Assembly (NCBI GenBank): GCA_947172415.1
Contig: OX359190.1
Location: forward strand, 5,022,001-5,086,000
DNA: 64,000 nucleotides
Source of the DNA: Chondrosia reniformis
Lineage: Eukaryota > Porifera > Demospongiae > Chondrillida > Chondrillidae
Reading direction: 5' to 3'
This document shows positions 18,540-30,338 of the stretch, piece after piece; positions within the stretch are counted from its first letter, which is position 1; each line of letters begins with the position of its first letter. A model generated the notes under the pieces. It saw nothing but the letters and a program-made list of their open reading frames with translations, made no database searches and was not told where the DNA came from. The position numbers and the translations under genes were made by a program.

Positions 18540-19034
18540 ATGTCTAACCCTGAGAAGAAGAAAGCTGCTTCCAGGGATACTTACATGTCTAACCCTGAGA
18601 AGAAGAAAGCTGCTTCCAGGGATACTTACATGTCTAACCCTGAGAAGAAGAAAGCTGCTTCCAGGGATACTTACATGTCTAACCCTGAGAAGAAGAAAGC
18701 TGCTTCCAGGGATAGTTACATGTCTAACCCTGAGAAGAAGAAAGCTGCTTCCAGGGATACTTACATGTCTAACCCTGAGAAGAAGAAAGCTGCTTCCAGG
18801 GATACTTACATGTCTAACCCTGAGAAGAAAAAAGCTGCTTCCAGGGATACTTACATGTCTAACCCTGAGAAGAAGAAAGCTGCTTCCAGGGATACTTACA
18901 TGTCTAACCCTGAGAAGAAGAAAGCTGCTTCCAGGAATAGTTACATGTCTAACCCTGAGAAGAAAAAAGCTGCTTCCAGGAATAGTTACATGTCTAACCC
19001 TGAGAAGAAGAAAGCTGCTGTGAGGGACAGATAT
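18540..19034 (+). repeat. Eleven 45-bp coding repeats (MSNPEKKKAASRDTY)
   Basis: Eleven in-frame units of 45 bp encode a 15-residue repeat, MSNPEKKKAASRDTY, with only minor changes (DSY, NSY, and a diverged last unit VRDRY). The DNA copies are nearly identical, with only a few substitutions. This indicates recent expansion or homogenisation, like a coding minisatellite. The Lys-rich unit is likely helical and nucleic-acid-binding. The equivalent region of Helitron 2 has the same period but diverged units. The long minus-strand frame at 18525-19079 is a reflection of the repeats. Confidence 0.9.
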
Positions 19035-22000
19035 ATGTATACTGCTGAAAGGAAGAAAATTGCTTATGTCCTTAACCAAAAAAGAAATCAGACAATTTCT
19101 CTAGCTAGATACTATAGAAATCGCAGCAAGAATCTACTGTATTTTAAAAAGTACTATAAGCTGCACAAACCAAATATGTCATCTTACTTTACAGGCAAGT
19201 ATGCTCTGGCAGAGCCAAGTGTTGTCTTAAAAGAACTTTATAGAAAGAAAATATGTGAAAATATATTAGCTAATGCTGAAATTTCCAGTCAATTAACAAT
19301 GATTTTTCAAGAAAATCACAGTATGAAGTCATCTGACTTACACATCACTGAAATGGCATGCAAACTAGCATCACAGTGTATAGTTAGAAGATCCACAGGA
19401 TTACACAGAAAACAAAAAAAGATTTTCTTCAAAAATGTACAACTTATAAGAAATATGAAAATTAAAAATGAATATGACTTTGGTGAAGAAGGCCATTCTG
19501 CCTCATCTGAACCATATTTTAACGATGCAGCATACCAGCTAAAACTCCCAAGGCCTGAAGTTATCGTAATTAATGCAGCTGATCAGTGTATGCTATCAGA
19601 AAATATTGAAATACCATTAAGCAATGCTAGCAATGAAAAACAAAGATGGAAATGTCACAGGGAATGTAAAAAGCCTATCAACACATGATATAAATGTTAT
19701 ACTTGCATTTAGGCTGGTATTTGATGAACCATTTAGAAAAGTACGTAGATATTTGCATGTTTGTGATGATGACTGTCCTAGTGTACAGTTCAACACTACA
19801 AAAATCATCTACAATGAATCTCAAGGGTTGCCCAATTATACTTTATCAGGTCATCCATTGAGTTGTTATGCTGAAAATAGTAACTGTTTCAGTAAACTCA
19901 GAATATTACGAGCTGCATCTACTCACTACCCACTTTTAAGAAATTTTTTAAAGTATGTTTATGCTGCTTTAGAGAGCCATAAGGTTTTATACTGCTTAGA
20001 TACAGCTCTTCAGAATGGTGATTTAAATAGTCTAGTTAATTTACTAGATATTCTTGACTTTAAAAGTCTCATTTCTTTTAAAGAAAAAATAATGTCAAAA
20101 GACTCTGAAGATATGATCACTGAAGGCAACAATGAAGAGCTTGGATTAGAATCAGAAATACTGTTGAAACATGCAAAGATAGTATCTGATTTAGAAAAGC
20201 AAATTAGTGATTTTGCTATAAATGTATGTTGTAGTTGTGAATGCCTCTATCAAAGAAAGGCTGTAACCAGAATAAAGCTATCTGATAATCTAGGAGGTAC
20301 AGTGTGGTCCAGATTGAAAGATCATATTGCAGCTTCTGAATCTGAACAATGTAATATGGAAACATTGTTATACATCTGTTATTACTGTAAATTAAAAATT
20401 AAAAAGGATATTTTACCACCTCGTTGTATATTAAATGGATTGCAGACTATTCCAATACCACAAGAATTAATTTCACTAGATCCATTAAGCAGTCAGCTTA
20501 TTCAGCTGGCAAAATGTTATCAAACTATTGTACGATTAGGTACCTATACAGCAAAAGTACCAATTTATAATTCTCTTAAAGCATGTAAAGGTACAGTGTT
20601 TTTCCTCCCTCTGCCATTTGAAAAAACTCTAAGCACTATAGATCAGATAAATCACTCTGATAAAACAATTTTGCCAAATCCAGAATTGTACATTATAGTT
20701 AATGGTAAACCCACAAAGGATAACGTTATGTGGCGAACATTGTTAAATGTGAAGAATATTAGAGCTGCTATAAAGAAGTTAAAAGAAATCAACTGGTTAT
20801 ACAAAGACATAGAAAATACATCTGTTGATAGAGTTACTAAAGAAATTACAGAAGTAATCAGCAAAATTAGTAGTAGAATGCTAGTTAGAGCTACTGATAG
20901 GGACCTTTCCACATTTCAAATGTATACTATAAGAATTTTAGATAATCGATTATCTGATTCATTAGACTCCGATATAGAGCAATACAAACTTTTGAATATT
21001 CAGGAAAGTCCTTTGGATAATCGTCAAAGGTATCTTGATGTAATGTGTTTTCCAATACTATTCCCCACTGGAAAGTATGGCCAGTACCATGATCGTGAAA
21101 TCAAACTATCATTAAGTAAATATATAAAATCACGTCTTTTAAATAGTGATTCTCGTTTCAGAAAAAATCCTTGATATGTCTTTTTCTTACTTTGGGAAAA
21201 CGAATTAAAAGAAATTTCTTCTGGTGTGTACAATATCCTAAAGTCTTCAAAGAATAAATCTATGTCAGTCAGCTTGCTATTAGAAAAAATAGCTACAGCT
21301 GACGGACAACTTGAAGCCAATTTTTGCACCATGCTCCAATCAGTTCGTGGTACTAAACAATACAGGTTTTTGAGGCAAAGTGAACTTAGATGCATGATAC
21401 GAAATTTTGGAACACCCACTCTGTTCCTCAGGTTTAGCTGTGCAGAATATGAATCTGCAGATATAATGGATTATCTTCAAAAGGTTAACAATGTACCTTT
21501 TACATATAATATTGGAAAACTTTGTGCTGAAGATCCAATATCTGTTTCTAGACAGTTTTCATTAAAAGTTCATGCTTTCTTTAACACTGTTTTATTAAAG
21601 GGTTCAGTTCTTGGGGAAATTAATCATTTTTACTGGAAAAAGGAATACCAAGCACGTGGTGCACCACATTATCATGTACTTCTTTGGATTAAACATGCAC
21701 CTATTATTGGAGTTGATGATTCAACTGTAGTCCTAAATTGGATAACAAATCACATAACCTGGTCAATCCAGAACTACACAGGCTGGTCTTACGATATCAA
21801 ATGCACAAATGTAGTGCATACTGTAAAAGAAGATATAAATATGGAAAAGGAGTTTTTATAACAAAGTGTAAATTTGGTTTTCCTCGCCAAATTTGCACCA
21901 TGGATACTTTAAACTGTGTAGAAGACAGCCTAAGAACTCGAAAAAAAAAGACTTAAAACGTGATAAAAATGAAGTTCATATAAATGATTACAATCCTCTT

Positions 22001-22417
22001 TTGTTATTGTTGTGGAAGGCTAATATTGACATTCAGTTTGTTGCTGAATCATCACTTGCTCTAGCCCACTATGTAAGTGGATATGTCACTAAGGCTGAAA
22101 AGAGTAGTATGCAGGATATATGGAATGATATAAGTGAGTATAAGACTGTTTATAGTCGACTTTGGAGTTTTGGAATACGTAGCTTGCGTTCTCGTGAATG
22201 TGGTCTCTATGAAGCAAGTGATTTACTCTTAGGTGATCATCTTTGTGAAAAATCAGAAACTGTCAAGTGGATCGATGTATCTATGCCACATAAAAGAATC
22301 CGACGATTGAAGAACTATCAAGTTCTTCAAAAGTTACAAAAGACAGACCCAAAAAGTGAAAATATTTTTAAAGATAATTTAATTGATACATTTATCCAAG
22401 ACGACCACAAAATCTGA
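19035..22417 (+). pseudogene. Helitron 1 Rep (helitron-like N domain, HUH and Y2 motifs)
   Basis: Continues from the repeats through a basic linker into cysteine-bearing segments (NVCCSCECLY; LLYICYYCKLKIKK) and a conserved block (RLGTYTAKVPIYNSLKACKG). The catalytic region follows: the HUH motif within GAPHYHVLLW (21658-21687) coordinates the metal, and the two-tyrosine motif in AHYVSGYVTKAE (about 22060-22096) provides the nucleophiles for single-strand nicking and transfer. Breaks occur near 19650 (overlapping frames), at a stop at 21172-21174 and around 21750-21950. Motif residues are intact despite the breaks. The family role is cutting and joining DNA in rolling-circle transposition. 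Confidence 0.85.
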
Positions 22418-22428
22418 AAAATCTCTGT

Positions 22429-24360
22429 TTGTATGATTTTGTGGCTAGTTATGATTATAGCATCTATAATAATGAAAGGGTATATAGGAAACTTAAAAAT
22501 GTTAGACTTGTTAACCACAAAGTATTTGATTCAGAAAAAGAATCACAAAGAGAAGATTATTTCTATTCTTTAATTCTATTGTTTGTTCCTTTTCAAAATG
22601 AAAGTGATTTATTACTCCCTAAAGAAACAATAGAAGAAGCCTTTAGTCGTTTACTTCCTAATAGTCCTAATTGCTATAAATACCACCAAACCTTACAAAA
22701 AATGCTAAAAGTTCACTTGAATGTAAAAAAAAATTAATGAGGCCAGAAATAATGATGTTCAATGATGTTCAAGTGGAAAACAAAGCAGATGATCATGATC
22801 AACTTCAACTTATGGGAGAGGTAGCTAAAACAACTATGGAAGATATTACCTCTCTGAGCATTTCAGACTGTGATGCTTTATCACTTGGACAAAGAGAGTT
22901 GATACTAAATAGTGACCAAAGGCGTATTTATAATACTATAAAGAATCATTTACTTTATCAGCTAGAACATGAAGGTGCAACTTGTAGTTGTCAAGCAGAT
23001 TTAAAACCATTTAGAATGTTTATTAGTGGTGTTGGAGGTACAGGAAAATCATTTCTTATTGCTTCAATTAAAATGCTACTTAACTATTTATGGCCAACAA
23101 ATGATTTGACTTGTGCAATTGCTGCACCTACTGGTTTAGCTGCATTCAATGTTGGTGGTGTTACCATTCATAGATTATTTCAATTACCAATTGAACACAA
23201 TAGCCATTCAGCAGGTTATTGGACATTGCCAAAAGCATCACAAAAGAACATGAAAGCCACTTTAAAAAATGTAAAACTTTTCGTTATAGATGAAGTTTCT
23301 ATGGTGTCCAGTTTGAATTTGATATACATACATTTAAGGTTAGATGAACTATTTGGTGGAGATGATTGGTTTGGATCAAAAAACATGCTTTTTGTTGGAG
23401 ATCTTTTACAATTACAACCAGTTAATGGGAATCCAATTTATGAAAGAATTACACAAAAGTCATTAGCAGCTAAATTGGGATGTATAGCATCTATAAATAT
23501 TTGGAAAGATACTCTTACATAAGAAGAATTAACAGAAAATGTACGTCAAAAAGAAGATAGTCAGTATGCATGTCTATTAGATGCTGTAAGGTGTGGCCAA
23601 TTAACAGAAGAATTGGAATTTATTCTTAAACAAAAGGTTATTGAAAAACCTGTGACAGATCTCTTTCAAGAGCTTGAAAGCATCAAAAAGAGACCCATTT
23701 GTCTTTTTCCCACCAGAAAACAGTGTCATGATTTTAATATTGCAATGCTAGGACACCTAACATCTGAAATACACGAGATTCCATGTATTGACGGAGTTGA
23801 TGAAACAATGAGTACAACTAAGTGGAAAAAACAAGCAGTAAAACGATTACAAAAACTAAAGTCTGACTGTAGTTTAACAGCAGGTTTAGAAGCTACCCTT
23901 TCTATAGCTGCAGGAGCTCGTGTTATGTAACGACGTAATATTGATACCAAAATTGGATTAGTCAATGGTTCTCTGGGTTCTGTTCAAGCTATTAACTCCA
24001 ATTACCTTACTGTAAAATTTGATCACCTCAGTGAAGCCTATTATGTAGAAAGGGTTAAAGCTCATTTTACACTTATGCAAAATTTTCATATTTATAGAAA
24101 ACAGTTTCCACTTGTTTTAGCTTATGCTATTACTATTCATAAATGTCAAGGCCTGTCACTTGACTGTGCAATCATTGATTTATCAAGTTCAATATTTGCC
24201 CCTGGTATGGCTTATGTAGCTTTGTCTCGTATAAGATCACTTGCAGGTGTTTATTTGAATACTTTTAATTCACAGTCAGTGAAAGTCAGTATAAGCTGTT
24301 TGAAGGAAGTAAACCGCCTTAGACAAGCATATAGGAAAGATCTGCCAATATTTTCTAGAC
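22429..24360 (+). pseudogene. Helitron 1 PIF1-type helicase
   Basis: Superfamily 1B 5'-3' DNA helicase. Walker A is in GVGGTGKSFLI (23028-23060). A PTGLAAFNVGGVTIHRLFQL block follows, then Walker B (VIDEVSMVSS, 23283-23312) and FVGDLLQLQPV. The C-terminal motif VI region reads AYAITIHKCQGLSLDCAI then MAYVALSRIRSL (24121-24243). Stops or shifts interrupt it near 22737, at 23520-23522 and at 23928-23930. It follows Rep directly, as expected where Rep and helicase form one polyprotein. A basic tail (SKKRKL) links to the OTU domain. Confidence 0.9.
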
Positions 24361-24778
24361 CAGCTATTTCTAAACTTTCTAAAAAACGGAAGTTAATTTC
24401 TAGAGATGATATTGAGGCACCAGTAGAAAAACAAATTCCTACTATTCATGATAAATCGTCATCTCCAGTTTTCAATACTGCCACTGCTCAAAACTGTTAC
24501 ATTTTACCACTAGCAAAAAGAAAAAAAGACAATGCAAAGAAAGTGGTCAAAGTTAAACAAATTAATGAATTACAAGCACCTAATAAGGAATTAGAAAGTA
24601 CTATTTCTATACAAAATATTATTAGGAGTCCATTAAAATACTTCCAAGTAAATGAAGAATGGAGACGTAATGCATGTTCAAAGCTAAAGCTTTCATTTAA
24701 AAAGATGGATAGAATCTCTCCTGGAGTCCTAACACTCCTCTTGGCCCTCCTAATCCATATGCCATCAAAAGCATTAAA

Positions 24779-25165
24779 GGAGATGGAAATTGTCTATTTA
24801 GATCCTTTTGTTATGTTTTAACAGGAGAAGAAAACCAATATATGGAAATGCGCAAGGCAATTATCAATCACAGGTACAATATAGCCCATCTATTAATAGG
24901 TCCACATATAACTGAAAACAGTGTAAGTGAGTATATTCAGGAAACCCAAATGGATAAAGATAAAACTTGGGGCACTTATGTAGAAATACTGGTATTTTCT
25001 CATTTATTACAAAAGAGTGTACTGTCCTATGATGTATCTAGTAAAATGTGGGCAAGATATTGTCCTCATGGCCTTGATACTACTCTAGTAGATGACTACA
25101 CTCAAACGTCAATCTACCTTTATCATCCTCCTAATCATTTTGAAGTTGTCCGTTCAATACAGTAA
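24779..25165 (+). pseudogene. Helitron 1 OTU-type cysteine protease domain
   Basis: After a one-frame shift the sequence reads GDGNCLFRSFCYVLTG, the Asp-Gly-Asn-Cys active-site motif of OTU deubiquitinase-like proteases. It continues through YIQETQMDKDKTWGTYVEI and ends with the conserved histidine in NHFEVVRSIQ before a stop at 25163-25165. The catalytic Asp, Cys and His are all present. OTU domains are known at the C terminus of some animal Helitrons; their role there is unsettled (polyprotein processing or host ubiquitin pathways have been proposed). Confidence 0.8.
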
Positions 25166-25400
25166 AACCTCTATGCATGGCTTTATAAATTACTTGACTA
25201 ATTTGTTTGCATAATAATGTTTAGAGATGAATATTGAATAGCCTAATAAACTTTTTATATCACTTGTATATAGCCATTAACTTAAGGTTACAAGGCTGGA
25301 GGAGCCAGTCCAGTTGCTCAGGCCGTGGCCTGCCCAACTTTCTTGAAGGCCAAGTCACTGACAGCTGGGGTCAGATTAAAAGAAAAGCTTGTAATGTGCT

Positions 25401-25863
25401 GCAATTAACTCTTCTTCAACTCCAAGCATAAATAATTGACGCAGCGCTTCAATTCAGTAAACGAATTAACATGTACAGGTATGGGACGATTAGGGCAAAA
25501 CCCGGCTGTTTCTCATATCTTGCAATTGAAAGTGTTAATAACGGTTATGCATGTAAGCATGTGCAAATAAGTTCAATTGACTTAATTTATTTAAACGAGA
25601 AGAGTATAGCAAGCAGCTATACTCTTCTCGTTTAAATAAATTAAGTCAATTAGGCAATTAACTCTTCTTCAACTCCAAGCATAAATAATTGACGCAGCGC
25701 TTCAATTCAGTAAACGAATTAACATGTACAGGTATGGGACGATTAGGGCAAAACCCGGCTGTTTCTCATATCTTGCAATTGAAAGTGTTAATAACGGTTA
25801 TGCATGTAAGCATGTGCAAATAAGTTCAATTGACTTAATTTATTTAAACGAGAAGAGTATAGC
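25401..25863. repeat. Perfect 210-bp direct repeat around a 35-bp hairpin
   Basis: Unit 1 (25401-25610) and unit 2 (25654-25863) appear identical by eye over 210 bases. Between them lies the inverted copy of the last 35 bases of unit 1. The arms 25576-25610 and 25616-25650 form a perfect hairpin with a 5-base loop. The unit has no frame. The identity implies a very recent event or an assembly artefact. It lies 240 bp after the OTU stop, so it could be linked to the Helitron 1 terminus. Confidence 0.8.
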
Positions 25864-26683
25864 TGCTTTATTTTGTAAAATATACAAATCAAGTACGTAG
25901 CTACAACATTTGCTGAGCGAGAAAAATGAATTTTTAGCAATGGATTGTGTTTCTTCATATTTCTTAATAAATAGATTGTCTGCTGGCAGAAAGGTCTTCT
26001 TTTAGTAAAAACCTGTTAATTTTAGGTGACGTTTATCCTTCTCTATAGAGCAGTAATATTCTTTGGCATTTGTACTCCGAAAACTTTTACATATTGTAGA
26101 TGATCTTGTTCTCTATCGAAACAAATTTACCATTAATAACACTTAGCATTTTGATAACTAAAAGAAATGTAACAGTTCGTTCTGAAAGGTAGTTGCCTAG
26201 CTACAGTAGTCTAAACTTCAAATCAAACTACAATCAACTACCCCCGACTACGATAAACTTTACAGGAAACTTCAATCGAAGTTCGGTTAATGCTGCCTGC
26301 TTTTTTAAACTACACGTAATTTCGAGTACTACAATCTTCGAATGTAAACTTAATTTCCGTGCGTACCATATGTACATATACGTACATGTATAAAAACAAA
26401 TGGAGTCTGCTTGGAGTATTAACTCCAAGCAGACAGTTGTCATTACAGTGCATTTTGAAAGTAATGCCTGCACTCCTAATAGTCAAGGGGAAGTCATTCA
26501 AAACATATTCTGCCCACTATCTTAATCTTATTGGCTTCCAATAGGCATGTGCCTGGATAAGTAACTAACCCTAGTTTCTCACAGATGTATATTATTATTA
26601 TTACTATATTATTCATGTCTTGAAACACAAACCACAAAATAGAAGTTATTGGAAATCAAGCTCATTTTTATTACTTTTTCTAG
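25864..26683. other. Spacer with overlapping shadow frames
   Basis: Four frames of 60-80 codons overlap on both strands between 26193 and 26544, none with a domain. A near-palindrome (CTTGGAGTATTAACTCCAAG, 26410-26429) sits among them. No gene is supported. Confidence 0.35.
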
Positions 26684-26815
26684 ACAATTCGTATATGGCA
26701 TACAGTAACTAAAGAATGTAAAGCTGAATTACGAGGCCATGAACAAGTCATAGAAAGTGGTGCATGGACACCCAAGTCTTCACTACCTCATATAGTTGCA
26801 GCTACTGGAATAGAA
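26684..26815 (+). pseudogene. PAFAH1B1-like: Orphan exon of a LIS1-like WD40 protein
   Basis: A 132-bp exon with a good acceptor (CTTTTTCTAG) and donor (GAA|GTAAAT) encodes TIRIWHTVTKECKAELRGHE, then WTPKSS and AATGIE. This closely resembles the WD40 region of LIS1/PAFAH1B1, including its diagnostic TKECKAELR word and the acidic-to-WAPES linker. LIS1 is a dynein regulator. No other WD40 exon lies nearby on either side: the next coding sequence (27018) is an adhesion-GPCR hormone-receptor domain in an incompatible phase. It is therefore probably a transposed or leftover exon rather than part of a working gene. Confidence 0.65.
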
Positions 26816-27017
26816 GTAAATATGTAAATGATCATAAATGTAAATTGGATGCATTTGCTGCATTATCTTGTGGGCTCACTTGATTCACTTGTATGGCAAC
26901 ATTTTGTACGTAGACTGCTATGTTCCTTATTACAATAAATTTTATAGACTTTGAACATACATGCATATGTGCTACATGATTGTACTTACGTATGTACTGT
27001 GTTGTGATGTTGTGCAG

Positions 27018-29698
27018 AGAGAGATGGAGTTTGGAAAATATCCTGGCCTTGTGCTGGTCGTAACACCAGTGCATATGCAGAGTGTCCTTCAAGAGGAATG
27101 AGCAAAACTATAGGTATATGTTAAGATTATATGTATAATATTCAAAAACACAATTATGCAATCAGATTGTATATATATTATTTATTAGGTAAAGCATCTA
27201 GAAAATGTCAAAATAATGGGGATTGGGAGCCTGCAGATGTCGGTCAGTGTGCATACATAGTTAGAAGACATTGGTATCATGTCAAGACATACATATAGTG
27301 CTAGTGCACTGGCTCAGTGGAAAGTGTATATATGACATAAATCTTAGACAATAAATAAATCTTAATTAAATAATAAATCTTAGACAATCAAAGTTTTATA
27401 GATTTTCCCTATATCTGAAAATAGTCTATATTCTATTTATATTTTGTCCTTAGCTGCCTAATGTGACACGACAACCATATCCATGTATGTTGTTTAATCT
27501 AAGTTATTTATGAGTAAATACATAATTCCACTATACTAATTATTTATGCGTATAAGCTGTTTAATAAGTTTTAAATTATGTTATATTATAAATTGAATGT
27601 TTACTTGAAGCAATCTATTTACATATAGATATCTAACCTGATTAATCAACTCAACAACTCTTTGTCAGAAGAAAATAGGACATTGGTGAAAAACCGTACT
27701 GGAGCACTGAGCAGTGTAACAGCACCGCAGAATCTATTCTACCAAAGGACATGGAAACAGTGGTTAATATTTTCAATGGAATTTCAAAGTAACTACATAA
27801 GGATGTGGTAACGCTGCAATTAAAAATGATCTATATGTTGTCTTTATACAATCTTAGCAGGGACTACAATCTATTTAATCCAGAGAGTTTTGATGAATCA
27901 ATTGAAACTGCCAGTGTAAGATTGCATGTCATTTATTATAAATATTTGCTAATATATTAATTTCAGAGTTCAGGCATATATATATAATGCTGCAGTTTGG
28001 AATGTTGGTAATGTAATAAGTGATATTTTGGAGGAAACTAACACACCAGCCTTTAATCAAAACGTGAAGAGTACAGAAGAGAAGTCATTATCAGATTCCA
28101 TCCTGAGGAAATAGCTACTGGCATAGCACAGATATGGACAAAAGCTAATAATCCACTCAATACACCAAATTTTGGTGAGAATTGACACTATTGTATAAAT
28201 ATATAAACATATAGCTATCCATAAACTTACAGGTTTAGAAGGAAATAGAATTAATACTACGAACATATCATCACTAGTAATGTCCCATGGCGATTTTGAA
28301 GGCTTCAGAAACAAAGAGCTCATACCAAGAATAACAATTCCACAAAGTTTTATTCAAAAGGTAGCAGAAGAAGAAGACACAGTTATTGTCGTGAACTTTG
28401 TTATGAATAACATTGAAGAACTCCTACCACTAAACATTTCAAAAGAGGAGTGAGTTTCTATTATTTATACGTCCACATACAGTAATGTATGTACATGTTG
28501 AGTTGCATATATACTGTATATGTATAATATATAAAATTAACCAATATCCATATATATATTTGTACACTGCAGCAATGTCTCAGAAAGGTTGACTAATGGT
28601 TTATATACCTCTGAGCATCTTTTTGTAAAATATTGTATATGGTACTATGTACATATGTGATATATGTTATTTTTCTGTTGATAAATACTGTCCATTAATT
28701 CGTTGCCAAAGGAAGGCCACTTTCCTGGAAATGCCACTATAGCGCCAGCATCTTTGGTTGTGTCCAGTCAAATTCAAGACTTCAAGAACCCTTCTGTTTC
28801 AAAAGCTGATGAGAAAGTTCAGATTGATTTTGATTTGAAAGTATGCAAAGAAGACATACGTAAATACAAACTGTATAGTACGTACATACACGTGTAGCGA
28901 TTACCTGTATTATTGCACATGTATATCTGCATAATATAAACATATAAATGTACATATATAAATTCTCTAAGCAGATATTCAATGAGACTACAAACAGAAC
29001 TCAAGTGATTTGCGAAAGTACACATTTAACTAGTTTTGTGGTCCTAGTGTCAGTTACAGATGAAGCAGTGAGTTATGCATGCAATCTCAATATTCCCGTG
29101 TAGCCATCTTCAGGTGTCTCCTGTTAAATAGTTCTTCACTTAATTCCTCCTCCCATCTACCCTGTAGCCAACCAGTACTCTAGGTTTTAATGTTCTGACC
29201 TAGATTGGATGTGGTATCGCATTGATAGTCTCCTTCTATCAATAATATTCTTCCTAAGTCTAAGGTAGGTTTATTACAGTAGGCAATAGCAGCATTCAGT
29301 ATAGTTTCAGACTTTTACTCAATTTTGAATGTCTTTTTATTAGATACAGATCTCAGTTTATATCTATATCTAATATAAATTAATACATATGTACATACAT
29401 ACATACATACATACATATATTTATTTAGGAAGGAATTAATAAAGAAGGTTCACAATTATGTGCATTTGAATCTCTGTATTGCTCTGACATTTGGATTAAT
29501 CATATTCCTGGCTGGAATAGACACTGCAACACTGCTCCAGTGAGTTCAGCATATCTATATACATAATATTCAATTCCTAATTATTCTTAAATTTTTTGAC
29601 TGTGTCTATTAGATTGCCTGTAATGTAGTGACCACTCTGATGCATCCTGTCAGTAGCTACCTTCATCACGTGACATTAGGAGCAATGGAGCAATGACT
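27018..29698 (+). pseudogene. Decayed adhesion G-protein-coupled receptor gene
   Basis: Exon-like pieces in order. The hormone-receptor (HRM) motif is split over 27018-27113 and from 27189 (RDGVWKISWPCAGRN; ASRKCQNNGDWEPADVGQC), with a phase-matched junction. GAIN-like segments follow at about 27628-27800 (frameshifted), 28020-28170, 28235-28450 and 28701-28840. The GPS autoproteolysis site reads CESTHLTSFVVLV (29011-29049). TM2-like (29429-29539, KVHNYVHLNLCIALTFGLII) and TM3-like (29613-29698) exons end in a stop. TM1 and TM4-7 were not found. The conserved HL-T cleavage residues remain. The missing helices, frameshift and stop make it a pseudogene. It would have been a cell-surface receptor activated by a tethered agonist. 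Confidence 0.65.
29394..29418. repeat. ACAT microsatellite
   Basis: About six tandem ACAT units within the intron before the TM2-like exon. Confidence 0.85.
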
Positions 29699-29699
29699 G

Positions 29700-30338
29700 C
29701 ACTGACTGACTGTGTTGTGATGTACCTGTGTAGAACAAAGAACTTATTAATTTATTATATTGTAGTTAATTTTTTAAATAATATACAAAAATCATAATTT
29801 TAAAAGATTAAATTCAATGGTAAATTAATTCGCCAAATCACCAAATATAAAGCCTCAGGTTTCCTACTATATATAAACTCAATAACTTACACATGGTGGT
29901 GATCATGATGCATGAGAAAATATATTGTCTCTAAAGTGATAAAAGTACTTACCACACACATGTATAGAACCTAATCGCGATGTACACTTGTATGATATAA
30001 TTACCCAAAGGAAGCCATTTTATCCTATTTAAAATGGACGAAAGAAGCACCGCCGGATTTTGCAAATGGGGACGTTCATATAGCTTCGTTTTATATCGTT
30101 TGTTTTAAATTTATGGATACTTTTGGGTCAAAAATCGTGAGGATTACAACAATATTTAAACCCAATAAAGCGATTAAGTAGTTCGAGCAGGGAGATCGGA
30201 GTTTTTTTATCTTATAATATAGGTAGTCCGTATAATCAAACCACACAGTCACTATAATCATATTCATTATACTTAATCAGCGTATATATAAGGATTATTT
30301 TTGTATTTCAATCATTTGTTAAGATATCTCTAGTTGCA
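29700..30338. other. Spacer with a diverged GC-hairpin-family relative
   Basis: No frame. Around 30010-30195 the order GCCGGATTTTGCAAATGGGG, GCTTCGTT, CCCAATAAAGCGATTAAGTA and GTTCGAG resembles the central block of the GC-hairpin repeat, but without its GC-rich ends. I treat it as a distant member. Confidence 0.4.

Larger units (their letters stand above)
17885..25165 (+). mobile_element. Helitron 1, autonomous-type but broken
   Basis: Plus-strand rolling-circle transposon of at least 7.3 kb. In order it holds a leader ORF ending in a 2A-like motif, eleven 45-bp repeats, a helitron-like N domain, HUH/Y2 Rep, PIF1-type helicase and OTU domain. The coding sequence is split over about ten frames by small indels and stops (near 18385-18540, 19650, 21172, 21860, 21950, 22417, 22737, 23520, 23930 and 24780), so it cannot encode a full protein as it stands. 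Termini were not found. The copy at 40926-47720 has the same order with clearly diverged sequence, which defines the family. If some breaks are sequencing indels, the element may be younger than it looks. Confidence 0.85.

Noticed and set aside
18540-19034. Tandem array as a CRISPR
   Set aside because: Contiguous 45-bp units with no unique spacers, in frame with a Helitron protein, in a eukaryotic genome.
18525-19079. Minus-strand frame of 184 codons with repeated SFLLLRVRHVSIPGS units
   Set aside because: It is the antisense of the Helitron 45-bp coding repeats; the plus frame continues into Rep sequence, the minus frame into nothing.
26684-27113. A chimeric LIS1-GPCR gene
   Set aside because: The exon phases do not match (phase 0 donor against an acceptor needing one base), so splicing would shift the frame.
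28782-29025. Minus-strand frames with Tyr/Ile/Cys-rich sequence
   Set aside because: Antisense of the adhesion-GPCR pseudogene introns and exons; composition of translated AT-rich DNA.
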